Origin: Treponema primitia ZAS-1
Lineage (GTDB): Bacteria > Spirochaetota > Spirochaetia > Treponematales > Breznakiellaceae
NCBI RefSeq assembly: GCF_000297095.1
Contig: NZ_AEEA01000113.1
Location: 50,881-114,880, forward strand
Direction: 5' to 3'
Length of the DNA: 64,000 nucleotides
Part shown: positions 1 to 8,115 of the stretch, piece by piece
Layout: each line of letters starts with the position of its first letter
Position numbering within the stretch: the stretch's first letter is position 1
Notes under the pieces: model-generated
The model's database searches: none
What the model was told of the DNA's origin: nothing
The model's input: only the letters and a program-made list of their open reading frames with translations
Made by a program: the position numbers and the translations under genes

Positions 1-260
1 TGATCCGGTTCCAGGTGGTTCAGGATGAGATAATCAACCTGATCAAAGCTGATACCCGTGTCCTTTAGGGCATCGGTAAGCTGCTTGGGCGCCCCGCCCC
101 AGTCGCGGATAAGATCGATAAGGGCGATTTTTTCACCCTTTACTATGTATGAATTCAGGGAAACGCCCTGAGGGATAGGCCAAATTCCCTCAAAAAGATC
201 CGGCGCTTCGATATCCGCATGGAGGCAATAAACTGAATCTGAAATTTTATGTGCTTTCAT
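1..260 (-). CDS. A-type flavodiiron protein, N-terminal part (cut by window edge)
   Basis: The first 86 residues of a flavodiiron (FprA/Rbo-type) protein are visible; the rest lies before position 1. The metallo-beta-lactamase-like start is clear. The segment ends in NHLEPD, the beginning of the HxExD di-iron motif, preceded by an LIDLIRDWGG-like strand. By family knowledge these cytoplasmic enzymes reduce O2 to water or NO to N2O using a C-terminal flavodoxin domain, protecting oxygen-sensitive enzymes. That fits the FeFe hydrogenases further along. The ATG at 260 is preceded by AAGGA at a suitable distance. The flavodoxin half cannot be checked here. Confidence 0.85.
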   Translation of the reverse strand, partial: MKAHKISDSVYCLHADIEAPDLFEGIWPIPQGVSLNSYIVKGEKIALIDLIRDWGGAPKQLTDALKDTGISFDQVDYLILNHLEPD

Positions 261-383
261 AGTTTTCCTTGTGATCCTAGCAAAACGCCAAAAAAACAAC
301 CCCCACCCCTTGGAGTAAAAACTTCATGGAGAAAAGGGGTAAAACACCTTTACCGGTGCATAAGCCGAAAAACGACCTGTCAA

Positions 384-821
384 CTAGTGTTTTAAGACAG
401 AAATAACCCGTTCCAGAACCTTTTTCCGGTCCAGAGGTTTAACAATGTAACTCTTTGCACCCATAAGCAAAGATTTTTTGACAACATCCTCTTTTCCCAG
501 GGCACTGACCATTATTACACAGGCGTTTTTATCAAATTCCAGTATTTTCTCCAGGGCAGAAACACCGTCCATTACCGGCATTGTGATGTCCATGGTAACC
601 AAATCAATGTTTGGATGCATTTCCTTGTACTTTTCAACGCCCTGAGCCCCATCCGCAGCGGTTCCTGCGACTTCAAAGCCCTCTGATGTGAAAATCTGAC
701 CAAGCTGTTTTGCGATAAACATGGAGTCATCAACAACAAGAACCCGATAAGATCCACCCTCGGGTTTTTGTCCCTCGGGAGCTTTCTCATTCATACTGGG
801 CATATCACCTTTTGCTATCAT
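384..821 (-). CDS. CheY-like single-domain response regulator
   Basis: This 145-residue protein is one receiver domain after a polar N-terminal tail of about 25 residues. The acidic pair D31/D32, phosphoacceptor D78 (MDITMP), S106 and K128 (KPL) are all present, so it should be phosphorylated. There is no output domain, so it acts by protein-protein contact, as CheY does at the flagellar switch, or within a phosphorelay. The start at 821 has a GGAGAAGAGGAG ribosome-binding site; an internal ATG eight codons later is possible but less well placed. No kinase gene is adjacent, so its partner is unknown. Confidence 0.88.
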   Translation of the reverse strand: MIAKGDMPSMNEKAPEGQKPEGGSYRVLVVDDSMFIAKQLGQIFTSEGFEVAGTAADGAQGVEKYKEMHPNIDLVTMDITMPVMDGVSALEKILEFDKNACVIMVSALGKEDVVKKSLLMGAKSYIVKPLDRKKVLERVISVLKH

Positions 822-914
822 GGGTACGCTCCTCTTCTCCTTAATACTTTATGTTATAGCATATTACTAGTCAAGGGGCTAGTTACTGACTTTTTTGGAA
901 GACCAGCTACTTGC

Positions 915-1907
915 ATGAATAAAATGCCAATATACAATATTATCATGACCATTCCGTTTATACTAGCTCCTATGGCCGAATTAAGCCACCGCCCCCTCCG
1001 GGAATTGATAGAGGGCTTTGGGGGCTGCGACGAGTATTTCACTGAAATGATCAGCGCCGGGGCTTTAATCGGCGGCGGTCCGTTTGAGTCCTTCTATACC
1101 GATGGCGGTCCCTGCCCCCAAAAACTGGTCTACCAGCTGGTGGGCTCCGATCCCGGCCACCTGGCTGCTGCCGCCGCCCTTCTGGACCGGCTGGAATGCC
1201 GGGGTATCGATATCAACATGGGCTGTTCCGCCCCGGCCATTACCCGTACCGGCGCCGGGGTTAGCTGGATGGCCTCGGCGGATCGGGCTGCCGCCATGGC
1301 AGCCCGCGTCCGGTCCGCCACCCAAAAGCGGCTCAGCGTAAAGCTCCGCACCGGCCTGGAGGACGATTTCGACTACCTCGTTGGGTTTTGCCGCCGCCTG
1401 GAAGCTGAGGGGGTAGAACTTATCACCCTGCATCCCCGGACCAGCCGGGAAAAGTTCAAGCGCAAAGCCCGCTGGGAGTACGTAGGCGCCCTCCGTTCCG
1501 CCCTGAAGATCCCCGTGGCAGGCAACGGCGACATAGCCGGCCCGGAAGACCTGCTCAGCCGAGCCGCCTCGGGCTGCTGCGACGCCGTTATGGCCGGCCG
1601 GGCTGCGGTACAGCAACCCTGGCTCTTCGCCCAGGCCCGGGAAGCAGAAAAGGCGAAAGAGACGCTAGGTGTCAAAACGGTGACAGTCACCTTTTTGGAG
1701 GAAACCGGGCTGCGGTTCCTGGAGCTTCTGGCAAAATACCAGCCGCAGGAGTTCCACATCAGCCGAGCGCGGCGCTTCTTCAACTATTTCTGCGATAACC
1801 TGAAGTGGGGTACCTACGTGAAGAACCTGCTGAACCGGGAAACGGAGTTACGCGGTGTGGCAAAGGCGTGGTCGGGGTACTTCGCGGAACATCCGGAGGA
1901 GCCATGA
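915..1907 (+). CDS. dus: tRNA-dihydrouridine synthase
   Basis: FMN-dependent Dus enzyme that reduces specific uridines in the tRNA D-loop using NADPH. The protein (about 330 residues) opens with the family's first barrel strand and ILAPMA. It carries NMGC with candidate catalytic Cys104, then the GAG turn, KLRTG, TLHPRTS and GNGDI segments of the TIM barrel. The usual Pro after the catalytic Cys is Ser here (GCSAP). The frame is open upstream to 768, but family alignment favours ATG 915, with a weak GGAAG about 13 bases upstream; ATG 945 is an alternative. The local sequence is GC-rich. The Dus subclass was not assigned. Confidence 0.88.
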   Translation: MNKMPIYNIIMTIPFILAPMAELSHRPLRELIEGFGGCDEYFTEMISAGALIGGGPFESFYTDGGPCPQKLVYQLVGSDPGHLAAAAALLDRLECRGIDINMGCSAPAITRTGAGVSWMASADRAAAMAARVRSATQKRLSVKLRTGLEDDFDYLVGFCRRLEAEGVELITLHPRTSREKFKRKARWEYVGALRSALKIPVAGNGDIAGPEDLLSRAASGCCDAVMAGRAAVQQPWLFAQAREAEKAKETLGVKTVTVTFLEETGLRFLELLAKYQPQEFHISRARRFFNYFCDNLKWGTYVKNLLNRETELRGVAKAWSGYFAEHPEEP

Positions 1908-1960
1908 GCCGCGATTATTAATCATTGCTAAGCTCCCCCTTTTGGCAGTATAATTTAAAA

Positions 1961-2056
1961 ATGATGGCCATTGACGATATAATTCAACTTTGTGAAAGCG
2001 GAGCGTTGCAATGGTCAAATCATATCCTTGTGAGGCTTTTACGGTTTGAGTTGTAA
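1961..2056 (+). pseudogene. 5' fragment of a DUF4258-like toxin gene
   Basis: A 31-codon frame reads MMAIDDIIQLCESGALQWSN and continues HILVRLLRFEL before TAA. This matches my recollection of the first helix of DUF4258 family proteins (typically 80-100 residues, often toxin-like, with an (x)WTNHxxxRLxQR pattern). The remainder of the domain and any antitoxin partner are absent. It lies in the 190-base gap between dus and adk. It is probably a truncated remnant; a genuine microprotein is less likely since no good ribosome-binding site precedes the ATG. Confidence 0.4.
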
Positions 2057-2100
2057 CACAGTTTTATCTGCGTCTGATGATACAAACCACCCTAGCAGTT

Positions 2101-2730
2101 TTACACTCCCACCGCTTTTCTGAAGTTCTCCACCACCTGATCCACCGCAGGCCGGGCGTCCACATCCTTCAGGATGCCCTTCTTACGATAGTAGTCGATG
2201 AGCGGCTCGGTCTGGTTACGGTAGACTTCAAGCCGCTTTTGGACCGCTTCGGGTTTGTCGTCCTCCCGGGTGTAAACTTCGCCGCCGCAGCTATCGCAGG
2301 TATCCGCTTTTTTGGGCGGGTTGAAGACCCTGTGGTAATTGACGCCGCATTTCCGGCAGACCCGGCGGCCGCCTAAGCGTTCCAACACCGAGCTATCGGG
2401 GATGTCGAAGTTGACCACCTTATCCACGGCGGAAAACCCTGCCAGGGCTTCCGCCTGGGGGATGGTCCGGGGGAAACCGTCCAGGATGTAGCCCTTTTGG
2501 GCATCCGCCTGGGCAAGCCGCTCCTTAACCAGTTCGATGGTGGTTTCATCATCCACGAGTTTCCCCGCGTCAATGATGGCCTTAACCTTGAGCCCCAGGG
2601 GGCTTTTTGCTGCAATGGCGGACCGGAAAATCGCGCCGGTGGAAATATGGGGAACCGTGAGGATATCCACCGCTTTGGCCGCCAAGGTTCCCTTCCCTGC
2701 CCCGGGGGGGCCTAAAAATATCAGTTTCAT
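2101..2730 (-). CDS. adk: Adenylate kinase
   Basis: Catalyses ATP + AMP to 2 ADP in the cytoplasm. The 209-residue protein has the P-loop GPPGAGKGT at residues 7-15, the DGFPRT motif, and a long LID domain carrying four cysteines (CRKC ... CDSC), the zinc-binding form of bacterial adenylate kinase. Length is normal. The frame opens four codons earlier, but GGAGG five bases before the ATG at 2730 decides the start. Confidence 0.96.
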   Translation of the reverse strand: MKLIFLGPPGAGKGTLAAKAVDILTVPHISTGAIFRSAIAAKSPLGLKVKAIIDAGKLVDDETTIELVKERLAQADAQKGYILDGFPRTIPQAEALAGFSAVDKVVNFDIPDSSVLERLGGRRVCRKCGVNYHRVFNPPKKADTCDSCGGEVYTREDDKPEAVQKRLEVYRNQTEPLIDYYRKKGILKDVDARPAVDQVVENFRKAVGV

Positions 2731-2896
2731 GTTTGCCTCCATCTTCTCTAATTATTATTGGAAAACGTCCATTTTTGATAGGGGGTAACAAGCATGGAAA
2801 AACATGACATATGTCACCCCTGTTACCGAAAATTCCAGGCCAAACAGCCGGAAATTCCGATAAATCTGTACAAACATTGTTATTTGGAGGTAAATC

Positions 2897-3952
2897 ATGA
2901 CACAAAAATCTATTCCCTTTGCCACGGCTGCCGATCCCTTGGTCCACAAATCTCCCCCTGCTATTTCCGTCATAGTTCCGGTGTACAATACTGAAAAGTA
3001 TCTTTCCGATTGTCTTGACTCCCTTATAGGGCAAACTTTTCAGGATCTGGAGATCCTCTGTGTTGATGACGGCTCCTGCGATAATTCGGCGGAAATTTTG
3101 AAAACCTATGCGGAAAAATATCCGCGGATCAGAATTTTTTCGCAGAAAAACACCGGTCCCGGCATGGCGCGGAATACGGGGCTCCGGTATGCTGAAGGAA
3201 CCTACATCATGTTCTGCGACAGCGATGATATATATGATAAAGATATGTGCAGGATCATGTTTTCCGCGATACACAAGCGAGGAGTTGATCTTGTAAAATG
3301 TAAAATGACTGCGGTTTATCCCTCCGGGGAACGTACTAAGGAAGAACTTGTAATCCCATCGGAAAAGGGGTTTCATCTCCTGAACTCTCAATGGAGGGGA
3401 ATATTGTGCAGGGGAGTATGGGACAAAATATTCAGACTGGATATTATCCGGTGTAATAATATCTACTTTCCTCCGGTTACGGTCAGTGAAGATATTTCTT
3501 TTCTTATACAATATGCCGCTGTAGCGTCAACCTGTTTTATTCTTCCTGATAACCTTTACTATTATTATGTCCGCAGGAATTCTACTGCGGGAAAATATGA
3601 AACGGATCCCCTGCCGTATCAGAACGATATTTTAATCTCATATCAGTTTACACTTCGTTTCCTCTTGGCCCATTCGTGTATCAAGAGTAATAGCTATATC
3701 CTGTTTCACCTTGCCAATGAACTTACCTATTATTGGAAGAACGAAAAGCAGGACTGTCATCAGTTCTTTAGGAGGATAAAACAGGAAATATTGTTTTATT
3801 TCGACAGGAGCGATATTTCATCATACCCCTTGCTGGAAGCTATCAACAACGAAAAAGATCAGAAAGCTATAGATATTCTTCAGAGCCTTCATACGGCATG
3901 GTTGCTCGGAATACAAGTGCAGCCTAATGTACGGTTCGTAAAAGTTTCATGA
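2897..3952 (+). CDS. Family 2 glycosyltransferase
   Basis: A 351-residue GT-A fold glycosyltransferase that would transfer a sugar from a nucleotide-sugar donor to a surface glycan. It shows the N-terminal VIVPVYN strand, VDDGS around residue 57, the NTGPGMARN motif and the metal-binding CDSDD at residues 107-111. The C-terminal third is variable and lacks membrane helices, so the enzyme is cytoplasmic or peripheral. It starts at ATG 2897 after TTGGAGG. No other glycan genes are adjacent, so the acceptor cannot be named. Confidence 0.88.
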   Translation: MTQKSIPFATAADPLVHKSPPAISVIVPVYNTEKYLSDCLDSLIGQTFQDLEILCVDDGSCDNSAEILKTYAEKYPRIRIFSQKNTGPGMARNTGLRYAEGTYIMFCDSDDIYDKDMCRIMFSAIHKRGVDLVKCKMTAVYPSGERTKEELVIPSEKGFHLLNSQWRGILCRGVWDKIFRLDIIRCNNIYFPPVTVSEDISFLIQYAAVASTCFILPDNLYYYYVRRNSTAGKYETDPLPYQNDILISYQFTLRFLLAHSCIKSNSYILFHLANELTYYWKNEKQDCHQFFRRIKQEILFYFDRSDISSYPLLEAINNEKDQKAIDILQSLHTAWLLGIQVQPNVRFVKVS

Positions 3953-3961
3953 ACTGAAAAC

Positions 3962-4013
3962 TTGTTAAGCTGGTTCGCGGCAATTTTTGGATTAGCAATT
4001 ACCATGGGGCCCA
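3962..4013 (-). pseudogene. hydA 3'-end remnant, distal piece
   Basis: Read leftward this stretch encodes GPMVIANPKIAANQLN, almost identical to the C-terminal tail of the intact hydrogenase at 9306-10742 (GPMVIANPKIATNQLK). Nucleotide identity is about three quarters over the aligned 39 bases I compared. It continues, after a one-kilobase interruption holding the fic gene, the fragment at 5015-5088: the break falls exactly between CAA and GPMV. It has no start and no stop of its own. Confidence 0.75.
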
Positions 4014-4027
4014 TGCCGATATGGGCT

Positions 4028-4978
4028 CTATTTCTTTTTAACCTTTGCAATATAATCCAGCAGCGCTTCTCTGGTTGTGAACCAGTTCCTTCCAATCTTT
4101 ATTGCACTTAAACGCCCGGTACGCGCCAGATATGACAAATATTCCAAGCTATAATCGCACAGTTTCGATGCGCCATTCATATTTATATATCCATAGGCAT
4201 CTTCAGCATCATTTTTGCTTTTTAGCGCATTTAGGTATATCATCAACGATCGTTCAACCGATCGGCCGATAAAATCAAAATAATTACCGTATTTTTCTCT
4301 ATCGGCTTCCTTTAAAACCCGGTAATATTTTTTTCTGTCTACGTTTAGTATAACCGCCGGCGGATAACCATGGGTTATAAGTATTAAGTTCATAAGCAAC
4401 CTGGCGGTACGTCCATTTCCGTCTATAAACGGATGGATGTATACTAATTTATAATGTACCCACGCTGCCAATTCAATAACCGATAGCTTTGCTTTATTGC
4501 TATAATACCATTCCATAAATTCCTGCATTAACCTGGGTAGTTTTACTGCTGACGGGGGAAGATGTACCGCGCCTAGTATCATGACATTTGTCTTCCTGTA
4601 GGTTCCGGCCTCCACATCATTAATATTTTTTAAAATAAGTTTATGAATCTCAAGGATAGCACTCTCATCCAATATCTTTTTCTTTTTTATAAGGGCATAT
4701 AAATATTCAATACCATCTTTATGGTTAATTGCTTCGAAATGTTCTTTTAGCGTTTTATTTCCAATGGTTAACCCGCGATTAATAACCAATTCGGTTTCTT
4801 GTAAGCTTAGCGTGTTTCCTTCAATGGCATTTGAATTATACGTCCATTCCAGGATAAATTGTTCATTTAGTTTTCGGACTATTTCAGGAGGGAAAGGCCG
4901 CAGCGCGTCCAATTCGCGCTTCTTGCCTTCAATGCTTTTGAGCAAATCTTGGTTACTTGCTATAACATCGGATTTCAT
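4028..4978 (-). CDS. Fic-domain AMP-transferase with C-terminal HTH
   Basis: A 316-residue Fic protein; the family transfers AMP (or another nucleotide moiety) to hydroxyl side chains of target proteins. The catalytic motif HPFIDGNGR lies at residues 182-190. An N-terminal inhibitory motif, SNAIEG at residues 49-54, matches the class II (S/T)xxxE(G/N) form, so activity should be self-inhibited. The last 50 residues look like an excisionase/MerR-type helix-turn-helix (SKLCDYS ... IGRNWFTTREAL). The frame runs upstream without a stop into the hydA remnant; I chose ATG 4978, though its ribosome-binding site is poor. The gene lies inside the broken hydA copy, so it probably arrived by insertion. 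Confidence 0.85.
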   Translation of the reverse strand: MKSDVIASNQDLLKSIEGKKRELDALRPFPPEIVRKLNEQFILEWTYNSNAIEGNTLSLQETELVINRGLTIGNKTLKEHFEAINHKDGIEYLYALIKKKKILDESAILEIHKLILKNINDVEAGTYRKTNVMILGAVHLPPSAVKLPRLMQEFMEWYYSNKAKLSVIELAAWVHYKLVYIHPFIDGNGRTARLLMNLILITHGYPPAVILNVDRKKYYRVLKEADREKYGNYFDFIGRSVERSLMIYLNALKSKNDAEDAYGYINMNGASKLCDYSLEYLSYLARTGRLSAIKIGRNWFTTREALLDYIAKVKKK

Positions 4979-5014
4979 GTATTTAACTATATCCGATGTT
5001 TCCTGGTTATGCAA

Positions 5015-5088
5015 GGCCGCCGCACAGCCCCGGGGGCAGGCCATGACTTCCAGGATATTACCTGGCAAGTCCTTCCTTATTGAGACCG
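5015..5088 (-). pseudogene. hydA 3'-end remnant, proximal piece
   Basis: The segment encodes GNILEVMACPRGCAA, the L3 cysteine motif of an [FeFe]-hydrogenase, nearly base-for-base the same as 9379-9425 in hydA. Upstream of it, bases 5066-5087 still match the hydA LNKEGLA stretch, but about 33 bases between (MMKAWSEGRNT in hydA) are deleted. Downstream it runs in frame into the fic gene region. It is part of a dead second copy of the hydrogenase end. Confidence 0.8.
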
Positions 5089-5095
5089 GGCCCTA

Positions 5096-6964
5096 TTATT
5101 CGGTTTTCATTCTTGAATACCGGCCGCCTTCGACTCCCATACGGGATGTTCTCCCGGCGGCGTTTCTGCTGTCGCTCAACTCTGATTCTAATATTTCTGT
5201 ATACCTTGAAAGGACAGAACGTTCGGCGCTAAAGGCCGTTTCTTCATCAAGGCTGAGTGTTGCCTGTTCCAGTTCGCTTTCCGCTTCTACGGTTCTTTGC
5301 AGGGCTGTTCTTAAACGGATAGAATCGGCCCCGCCTGCATAATAAAGGCGGCCTATTTCTTTAAGGGCCTCGACAAAACGCGCCCTGGCTTGTGAATAAA
5401 TAGCCATGTTTGAGGAATCTTCATCGGCCGGATCGGTCAGAACAATTACACGTTCAGGAATGGTGTTTTCGGAACTATCGGCGCTTCCGCCGCGAAGAAC
5501 CGCAGTCAGCCTTTCCCTGTTCTGGGGAGGAATCTGATAGTGTATCAGCAGGGTTTTATAATCACCCTGATTAAGATTAGGAATATTGTAAGTAATATGG
5601 TTGTTTTCAGTCCGGTACGGAGTTCCCCATGCTGCAAGGATCCTGACTCCCGGTGAAAATTCCACATTGATTTCCATGTCCTCCGCTGCGGGGACGGCGA
5701 AACGTTCAAATTCCCTGTCGGTATTAAGGATTTGCTGCATGAGCTCCCGGTTGTCAAGTGAACGGGAATTGCCCCGTCCGTATTCCGCCAGGGTTCGTAA
5801 AAGCTCTTCGTCAAAATTTCCTCCCACGCCGATGGTGGAAATAGAAACACCCTGTTGGGTATACGATTCTACTATGGTGTGGAGGATTGATTTGGAAACA
5901 GAATTATTAAAATCAAACGTGCCGGCCAGGGTATTACTTGCATGACCGGTTCCGGATATGATGCCTTCGTAGTAATTATATTCATCGCCATTTTTTATTT
6001 CAACCTGAAAAGGGGTCTCGTACTCAGAATCGTGGTAATCATAATTCTGTACCCAAACCTGATACCGGCCCTGGGCAGCGGCGCCTTGATACCAAAAGAC
6101 GTTTTCCACCGGTTCGGTGGTTTCACCGGTCACATTTCTGTCAACATCCAGCCAGCCTCCTGATAAATCTTTCATATTGGCAAACCATATTTCTTCATGG
6201 GCAGGAGTTATTACATGGAGGTCCAGGTCATTCCGGTTATTCCACACAAGCGATATTCGTATGTCTCCGGAATGGGCTAAGGCGCTGGCAAGCCGGTTGG
6301 AGAATTCATTGCCATCTGAAATGAGAAGAACCATATTAATTGCATCTTCCTGGTAATTCAGCATAATCTGGTCATAGCCAAGATTAATGCCCTCTTCAAG
6401 TTTGGTTCCGCCCTCGGCCGTAAGTTCATTTACCGCATCCAGAAATCCCCGGCGTTTTTCATCACTGTCCATTTGTGCAGATTCGAAAAGTACCCCGGCG
6501 GTATCGTTAAAATATACCAAGGCCAGAGAATCAATATCCCGAATTTTATCTATAAAACTGGTCAGGGAATCTTTGATCCAGAAAATTTTTTCATCATCGT
6601 TCATCGAAAGAGAGGTATCAACCACAAACGCCAGATTCAAAGAGGGAATATCCGAGAAGTCCTGGACCTTTCCCTGTACGCCGATCTGTAGTATTCCATC
6701 CCTGCCGGTATTTGTCTCCGGATTCAGATAATTATAAACATAAAAACCAATATCCGTTTCCGGTTCAGGGTAGTGATAATCAAAGGAAGAAATATACATA
6801 TTATCGTTAATTTCTTCCGGCGGAACAATAATACCATTGTTTGCCTGATACCGGTTTCTGGTGTTTAAGGGAACGGCCTCCGTTAATCCTTCTGACAATA
6901 AAAAATAGGGGATACAGAAAATAAAAACACCCAGAAGCAGGCTTTTACGGATATTTGTATTCAT
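5096..6964 (-). CDS. Exported VWA-domain protein with a DUF2135-like insertion
   Basis: A 622-residue protein with a signal peptide (charged start, then LLLGVFIFCIPYFLLS). The von Willebrand A domain has a complete MIDAS: DTSLS at 116-120, T187 in GGTKLE and D217 in LISDG. Between the SDG strand and the next core strand (VSISTIGVGG, about 372-382) sits an extra beta-rich block, about 233-352, with LDLHVITP, SGGWLDVD and GRYQVWVQNY, resembling DUF2135/YfaP domains. A beta-sandwich and helical tail follow. It lies 11 bases after the SUMF-type gene, so they form an operon. It probably acts outside the inner membrane; its ligand is unknown. Confidence 0.82.
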   Translation of the reverse strand: MNTNIRKSLLLGVFIFCIPYFLLSEGLTEAVPLNTRNRYQANNGIIVPPEEINDNMYISSFDYHYPEPETDIGFYVYNYLNPETNTGRDGILQIGVQGKVQDFSDIPSLNLAFVVDTSLSMNDDEKIFWIKDSLTSFIDKIRDIDSLALVYFNDTAGVLFESAQMDSDEKRRGFLDAVNELTAEGGTKLEEGINLGYDQIMLNYQEDAINMVLLISDGNEFSNRLASALAHSGDIRISLVWNNRNDLDLHVITPAHEEIWFANMKDLSGGWLDVDRNVTGETTEPVENVFWYQGAAAQGRYQVWVQNYDYHDSEYETPFQVEIKNGDEYNYYEGIISGTGHASNTLAGTFDFNNSVSKSILHTIVESYTQQGVSISTIGVGGNFDEELLRTLAEYGRGNSRSLDNRELMQQILNTDREFERFAVPAAEDMEINVEFSPGVRILAAWGTPYRTENNHITYNIPNLNQGDYKTLLIHYQIPPQNRERLTAVLRGGSADSSENTIPERVIVLTDPADEDSSNMAIYSQARARFVEALKEIGRLYYAGGADSIRLRTALQRTVEAESELEQATLSLDEETAFSAERSVLSRYTEILESELSDSRNAAGRTSRMGVEGGRYSRMKTE

Positions 6965-6975
6965 GTCTGATATTC

Positions 6976-7794
6976 CTACAGGATGGATCGGACTACCCGG
7001 AAACCGATATAACTTGTTATGGTAGAATGCGCCGCGCTGGCGCGGTTGGCCGAACGCAGAAACCGCGCTTCACTGTACCAGCTTCCGCCCCGTATTACCG
7101 CATGTGAATATAAGGCGCCGTCAAGGGCGCCGGAACTGTTATTCAGATTATACTGATCCCAGCACCACTCAAATACATTCCCGTGCATATCATATAGACC
7201 CCAGGCATTTGCCTTAAAACTCATAACCGGCAGCGTTCTTGCATGGTATTGCCCTTTAGGGTTTCTGTTATAAGGATAATTTCCGTCATAATTGCCTTGG
7301 TTCACAGTAATATTATTTCCCGTGTTAAACGCAGTGGAAGTACCCGCTCTGCAGGCATATTCCCATTCAATTTCTGTGGGAAGACGATACCCGTCCGACT
7401 CATGATCCCAGATTATTTCAGTATCACGAATTGTATAGGCCGGGGTAAAACCTTCTCTGACACTGCGGGCGTTACAATAAATTATCGCATCAAACCAGCT
7501 TACATTTTCTACCGGCAGGTTTGGTCCTTTGAATCTGCTGGGATTTTTTTGTAGTACCGATTCATAATCATCCTGACTAACTTCGTGTTTGGCAATGTAA
7601 AAATCACCTACTATTACCTGGTGCTGGACTTCATCCCGCTGTCTTGAGGTTTCAGAAACAGGACTTCCCATAATAAAAGTCCCCGCCTGGATTTTAACAA
7701 AATCAATGGGGACATGATCCTGATTTGTCTGGGCCGGTGCAATAAAGGGAATGGAAAAAAGGGCAATTAAAATAATGACGACTGGCTTTTTCAT
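6976..7794 (-). CDS. Exported SUMF1/formylglycine-generating-enzyme-family protein
   Basis: A 272-residue protein with a clear signal peptide (KKPVVIILIALFSIPFIAPAQ) followed by an FGE-sulfatase domain: IQAGTFIMGS, PVENVSWFDAI, YRLPTEIEWEYACRAG, GLYDMHGNVFEWCWD and the closing IRGGSW ... IGFRVVRS. Many family members are not true sulfatase activators but bind or modify other targets, and no sulfatase gene is nearby. It is the first gene of a two-gene operon with the VWA protein, so joint action at the cell surface or in the periplasm is likely. The start ATG 7794 follows a GAGGAGAAC ribosome-binding site. Confidence 0.85.
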   Translation of the reverse strand: MKKPVVIILIALFSIPFIAPAQTNQDHVPIDFVKIQAGTFIMGSPVSETSRQRDEVQHQVIVGDFYIAKHEVSQDDYESVLQKNPSRFKGPNLPVENVSWFDAIIYCNARSVREGFTPAYTIRDTEIIWDHESDGYRLPTEIEWEYACRAGTSTAFNTGNNITVNQGNYDGNYPYNRNPKGQYHARTLPVMSFKANAWGLYDMHGNVFEWCWDQYNLNNSSGALDGALYSHAVIRGGSWYSEARFLRSANRASAAHSTITSYIGFRVVRSIL

Positions 7795-7878
7795 CTATGT
7801 TCTCCTCAATGCAATATGCTAAAAAACATAGTAGAATTCATATCATAGCAATGGTATTCCATCAAGGTAGCTTGAAAG

Positions 7879-7908
7879 AGACTTACCCCGCGCTCTCCTT
7901 GGCAATTT
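7879..7908 (-). pseudogene. hydA extreme 3'-end remnant with stop codon
   Basis: Leftward it reads KIAKESAG-stop, matching the last residues of the intact HydA (KIAEESAG-stop at 9306-9332), with a matching TTACCCCGC sequence around the stop. This is the piece missing from the remnant at 3962-4013, now about 3.9 kb away with the VWA/SUMF operon between. Confidence 0.6.
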
Positions 7909-8067
7909 TTGTGTTTCTTTGTATAGAAACATATGATTTATCAAGATAGTATACGATATTAACGGTATTGTCTTAATCCTGGTTATTTTTCTATGCGGCG
8001 TTGTACCGTTGTATTCATCAAAGGATAATTCGCTTATTCGCTTTATCGTTATGGATAATAGATCCGC

Positions 8068-8097
8068 TTGAAAGAAAGTTTTATATTATAGTATAAT
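8068..8097 (+). promoter_or_regulatory. Sigma-70-type promoter of the AlbA_2 gene
   Basis: TTGAAA at 8068-8073, an 18-base spacer and a perfect TATAAT at 8092-8097. Transcription would start near 8104, leaving a leader of about a dozen bases that holds the AGGAAG ribosome-binding site for ATG 8116. Confidence 0.65.
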
Positions 8098-8115
8098 TTC
8101 CAAAGGAAGCCGAAC

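Larger units (their letters stand above)
7795..8115. other. Intergenic region between SUMF gene and AlbA_2 gene
   Basis: This 321-base gap separates divergent genes. It contains a short hydA-tail remnant (7879-7908) and the promoter of the rightward gene (8068-8097). The rest is AT-rich; I see no other gene, RNA or repeat in it. Confidence 0.6.

Noticed and set aside
1065..1783. Long open frames antisense to the dihydrouridine synthase gene
   Set aside because: Shadows of a GC-rich gene; similar shadows occur opposite adhE, hndC and hndD and were all dismissed.
2794..2994. 66-codon frame upstream of and into the glycosyltransferase gene
   Set aside because: Out of frame with the clear GT2 gene and without a ribosome-binding site.
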